The translations under genes were made by a program, and so were the position numbers. From Sphingopyxis panaciterrae (GTDB lineage Bacteria > Pseudomonadota > Alphaproteobacteria > Sphingomonadales > Sphingomonadaceae), in assembly GCF_011762125.1 (NCBI RefSeq), contig NZ_JAASQN010000002.1, forward strand, positions 620,001-684,000: a DNA stretch of 64,000 nt, read 5' to 3'. The notes under the pieces are model-generated. The model had not been told where the DNA came from. It saw nothing but the letters and a program-made list of their open reading frames with translations, and searched no databases. Within the stretch, counting starts at the first letter, position 1, and every line of letters begins with the position of its first letter. Below are positions 61,832-64,000 of the stretch, piece by piece.

Positions 61832-61945
61832 AGTCGTTTCCTTGGGAGAGCCCGTCCGGCCGCGGTCGGCAGGGAGGAGCAAGGGTTATCGTTCCGGTCT
61901 CTTCGCGCCTCCCGGATGAGCCGGGGCGGACGCCGCGTGGACCGG

Positions 61946-62878
61946 CTACGCGCCGTTGATGCTGTTCTGCTCGCGCGCCTGGATGACGCGGCTTCCCGGC
62001 GGCACGTCGTGCGTCAGCCAGACATTGCCACCGATCTCGGACCCCGCGCCGATCGTCACGCGCCCGAGGATGGTCGCGCCGGCGTAGATAACCACATCAT
62101 CCTCGACGATCGGATGGCGCGGGATGTTGCGCACCATCACCCCCGCCTCGTCGGCCGCGAAGCGTCGCGCGCCGAGCGTCACGCCCTGATAGAGGCGGAC
62201 ATTGCGCCCGAGGATCGCCGTCTCGCCGATCACGACGCCGGTGCCATGGTCGATAAAGAAGCCGTCGCCGATCTCGGCTCCCGGATGAATGTCGATGCCG
62301 GTCTTGTCGTGCGCCACCTCGGCGATGATGCGCGCGACCAGCTTGGCGCCATCCCGATGCAGTTGGTGCGCAAGCCGGTGGTGGATGATCGCGAGCATCG
62401 AGGGGTAGCAAATCAGCACCTCGTCGACGCTGCGCGCCGCGGGATCGCCACGCCACGCCGCCTCGACGTCGGTATCGAGCAGGCGGCGGAGCGCCGGAAG
62501 CCGCGACGTGAATTTGCGGACGATCGCCTCGGCGCGCGCATCGACCGCGTGGATCGTCTCGTCCGACATCGCATAGATGAGTTCGAGCCGCACCTGCCCG
62601 TAGAGCCGCGCAAGCGTGGTCTGCAGCGTCTGCTCGACGAATATATGCTCATTGTGCGGCCGCACGAAATCGGGACCGAGCCGCAGCGGATAGAGCGCAC
62701 CGCAGAGCGCGCCGACGATCTTGCCCAAGTCGCCGCGCGAGGGGAAACCCTCGCTTCCATATTCGGCATCATGGCCCCGCGCGTCGCGCCACTCGCGGCG
62801 AATATCGGCAAGCTCGGCGGCGACCGCCGAGACGCCGCCCGATAGGTCGGACTGTTCGGCGTCGACCGTATCGATCAC
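61946..62878 (-). CDS. epsC: Serine O-acetyltransferase, EpsC type
   Basis: The protein has 310 residues from a GTG at 62878. It converts L-serine and acetyl-CoA to O-acetylserine, the first committed step of cysteine synthesis. A helical N-terminal domain precedes the left-handed beta-helix: DIHPGAEIGDGFFIDHGTGVVIGETAILGRNVRLYQGVTLGA, then IVEDDVVIYAGATILGRVTIGAGSEIGGNVWLTHDVPPGS. The GTG is chosen because it overlaps the stop of the small upstream frame (GTGA) and gives the usual EpsC length; the in-frame extension upstream (from 63040) is low-complexity and lacks similarity. Confidence 0.85.
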   Translation of the reverse strand: MIDTVDAEQSDLSGGVSAVAAELADIRREWRDARGHDAEYGSEGFPSRGDLGKIVGALCGALYPLRLGPDFVRPHNEHIFVEQTLQTTLARLYGQVRLELIYAMSDETIHAVDARAEAIVRKFTSRLPALRRLLDTDVEAAWRGDPAARSVDEVLICYPSMLAIIHHRLAHQLHRDGAKLVARIIAEVAHDKTGIDIHPGAEIGDGFFIDHGTGVVIGETAILGRNVRLYQGVTLGARRFAADEAGVMVRNIPRHPIVEDDVVIYAGATILGRVTIGAGSEIGGNVWLTHDVPPGSRVIQAREQNSINGA

Positions 62879-63015
62879 AGGCCCAGCCGCTGCCAGAATT
62901 CCTGCGCGCTGACACGCCGCCGCTCGGCGGGCGGCGAAGACCAGGAGGGGTGCGGGAGCGGCTGCGCTCCGGCAAGGTGGCGTTTCCGGGGAACATCGGG
63001 TCGGCGAGCTCGCAT
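62875..63015 (-). CDS. Short basic ORF translationally coupled to epsC
   Basis: The 46-residue frame opens at an ATG with a strong AAAGGAG 7 nt upstream, better than the site before epsC, and its TGA overlaps the epsC GTG. The product starts MRARRPDVPRKRHLAG and ends VSAQEFWQRLGL. It may be a leader or a small protein, and I do not recognise a family. Confidence 0.55.
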   Translation of the reverse strand: MRARRPDVPRKRHLAGAQPLPHPSWSSPPAERRRVSAQEFWQRLGL

Positions 63016-63237
63016 CTTCGTATCTCCTTTGCAGAAACACGAATCCGGCGGCTCTCCGGTCTCCGTGCGCTTTAGCCGTTGGTCACGCGGAGCAAGCTGA
63101 CATCCATCAAAAGCCGCGAGATCCGAAGATCTGTCAGCGGGCTAGCGTGGTGGGCCATTTCACGCCACGTAGAAAAACTATCTTTGTCAATTAATTTGGT
63201 TGAGTAACTTGAGGTCAGGCAACAGGAGAAAATAGCC
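63016..63237. promoter_or_regulatory. Divergent region between epsC and TonB receptor
   Basis: This 222-bp gap must hold both promoters. A possible plus-strand promoter, TTGTCA then TAACTT with about 15 bp between (around 63185-63211), precedes the AGGAG of the receptor. No known riboswitch fold was recognised. Confidence 0.4.
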
Positions 63238-64000
63238 ATGTCCCTCACCCTCTCCCCCAAGACAGCGCTTTTGCTCACAATCGCGCTCCTTCCCTTTCCC
63301 GCGCACGCGCAGTCGAACGATACCGGCGAGCAGGCCGCCGACATCGTCGTGACGGGCACGCGCGTCTCCGAACGCACCGCCACGACCTCACCCGTTCCGA
63401 TCGACGTCTTCCGCGGCGAGGACCTCCGCGCATCGGGGCAGCAGGAAACGACCGAAATCCTGCGCCAGTTCGCGCCGAGCTTCGCCTTCGCCACCCCGAC
63501 GACGCCCGACGGCAATACGCATATTCACAATGCGACGCTGCGCGGGCTCTCGCCCGACGCCACGCTGGTGCTCGTCAACGGCCGCCGTCTCCACACCGCC
63601 GCCTGGGTCAACACCGGCGGCACGGTCGGCAAGGGATCGACGCCCACCGATCTCAACCAGATCCCGGCCGCCGCGATCGGGCGCATCGAGATCCTGCGCG
63701 ATGGCGCCTCGGCGCAATATGGCTCGGATGCCATCGCGGGCGTGATCAACATCCTGCTCCGCGAAGATACCGCGCTCCACGGCTCGGCGAGCGCAGGCAC
63801 CACCTACGACGGCGGCGGCGATACCTATGAATTTTCGCTCGGCGGCGGCGTCAAGCTCGGCGACGACGGCTTCATCAATGCAACCGGCTATTATCGCGAC
63901 CACAAGGCTGCCAACCGCGCGCTTCCCGACACGCGGCAATTTTATTTCGGCATCTCGCCGACCGGAACGCCGCAGCCGCTTTCGGCGCGCTACGGCGCGG
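63238..64000 (+). CDS. TonB-dependent receptor, N-terminal part (3' end outside window)
   Basis: An open frame from ATG 63238 (AGGAG upstream) runs off the window. Signal peptide (LLLTIALLPFPAHAQ), TonB box (ADIVVTGTRVSERTATTSPVPIDVF), plug with ATLRGLSPDATLVLVNGRRLHTAA and IGRIEILRDGASAQYGSDAIAGVINILLRED are clear. The NGRRLH and YGSDAIAGVIN blocks belong to the large receptor subgroup common in sphingomonads. Divergent placement from the cysteine-synthesis gene hints at a sulfur-related substrate, which is only inference. Confidence 0.9.
   Translation, partial: MSLTLSPKTALLLTIALLPFPAHAQSNDTGEQAADIVVTGTRVSERTATTSPVPIDVFRGEDLRASGQQETTEILRQFAPSFAFATPTTPDGNTHIHNATLRGLSPDATLVLVNGRRLHTAAWVNTGGTVGKGSTPTDLNQIPAAAIGRIEILRDGASAQYGSDAIAGVINILLREDTALHGSASAGTTYDGGGDTYEFSLGGGVKLGDDGFINATGYYRDHKAANRALPDTRQFYFGISPTGTPQPLSARYGA

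Noticed and set aside
60578..62845. 755-residue plus-strand open frame
   Set aside because: It is antisense to the dipeptidase and epsC genes; the composition is that of a shadow frame.
63072..63107. 11-residue frame MDVSLLRVTNG before epsC, possible leader peptide
   Set aside because: No ribosome-binding site and no terminator/antiterminator pair could be seen; too short to support.
1..64000. tRNA, rRNA, CRISPR arrays or known riboswitches
   Set aside because: I looked for clover-leaf ends, regular direct repeats and conserved riboswitch cores and saw none; a covariance-model scan would be decisive.

Overview
The window is high-GC alphaproteobacterial DNA, most likely from the Sphingomonadales (Sphingopyxis/Sphingobium/Novosphingobium type). 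The evidence is the number of TonB-dependent receptors (five intact or partial, one broken), the ring-hydroxylating dioxygenases, dense operons joined by ATGA/GTGA overlaps, and closely spaced catabolic gene sets with little synteny to housekeeping genes. I saw no rRNA, tRNA or CRISPR array.

Region A (1-19100) is an aromatic-catabolism island. A minus-strand operon (6771 to 380) encodes a TonB-dependent receptor, a class II aldolase/adducin protein, an MFS carrier, a D-2-hydroxyacid dehydrogenase and an NmrA-like NAD(P)-binding protein. Next comes a FixL/FixJ-like two-component pair in tail-to-tail orientation (7303-9459). Two Rieske terminal oxygenases follow, divergently transcribed: alpha/beta/ferredoxin on the minus strand (11580-9502), and alpha/beta/cis-diol-dehydrogenase-like SDR on the plus strand (12189-14749). 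The plus-strand run continues with an MhpB-like LigB-type extradiol dioxygenase, a two-half cupin protein and a HpcH/HpaI aldolase, then an intrinsic terminator, then a Rieske-type ferredoxin reductase.

Region B (19200-25900) holds a TetR-family regulator and a complete tripartite RND efflux operon whose promoter has a perfect TATAAT and an adjacent palindrome. Region C (25900-37700) contains a decayed SDR, a MipA/OmpV outer-membrane protein fused in frame to an upstream reading frame, an ECF sigma/FecR/TonB-receptor module, a secreted cupin, and a second copy of the TonB-receptor and NmrA pair found in Region A.

Region D (37900-57300) is a second aromatic-acid module: flavin hydroxylase, aromatic-acid/H+ symporter, LysR regulator, a Tat-leader LigW-like decarboxylase, a broken TonB receptor, a minus-strand operon of BKACE (beta-keto acid cleavage enzyme) plus dehydrogenase E1 and E2, and a plus-strand run of VOC extradiol dioxygenase, TonB receptor, secreted amidohydrolase, FAH-family hydrolase and SnoaL-like protein. 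Five related 19-bp T-N11-A elements sit upstream of the hydroxylase, the LysR gene, and the two divergent promoter regions of this module, which argues that it is one LysR-controlled regulon. The proposed route is import, decarboxylation, ring hydroxylation, extradiol cleavage, hydrolysis to 2-oxo and beta-keto acids, then CoA-ester formation by E1/E2 and BKACE. This route is inference.

Region E (57400-64000) has a frameshifted tyrosine integrase remnant, an operon of dipeptidase, frameshifted dicarboxylate/amino-acid symporter and 2-oxoglutarate/Fe(II)-oxygenase-like protein, an EpsC-type serine acetyltransferase preceded by an overlapping 46-codon reading frame, and the start of another TonB-dependent receptor. 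Remnants of mobile DNA (IS5-family 3' end, integrase) and several pseudogenes show that the island has been reshuffled.
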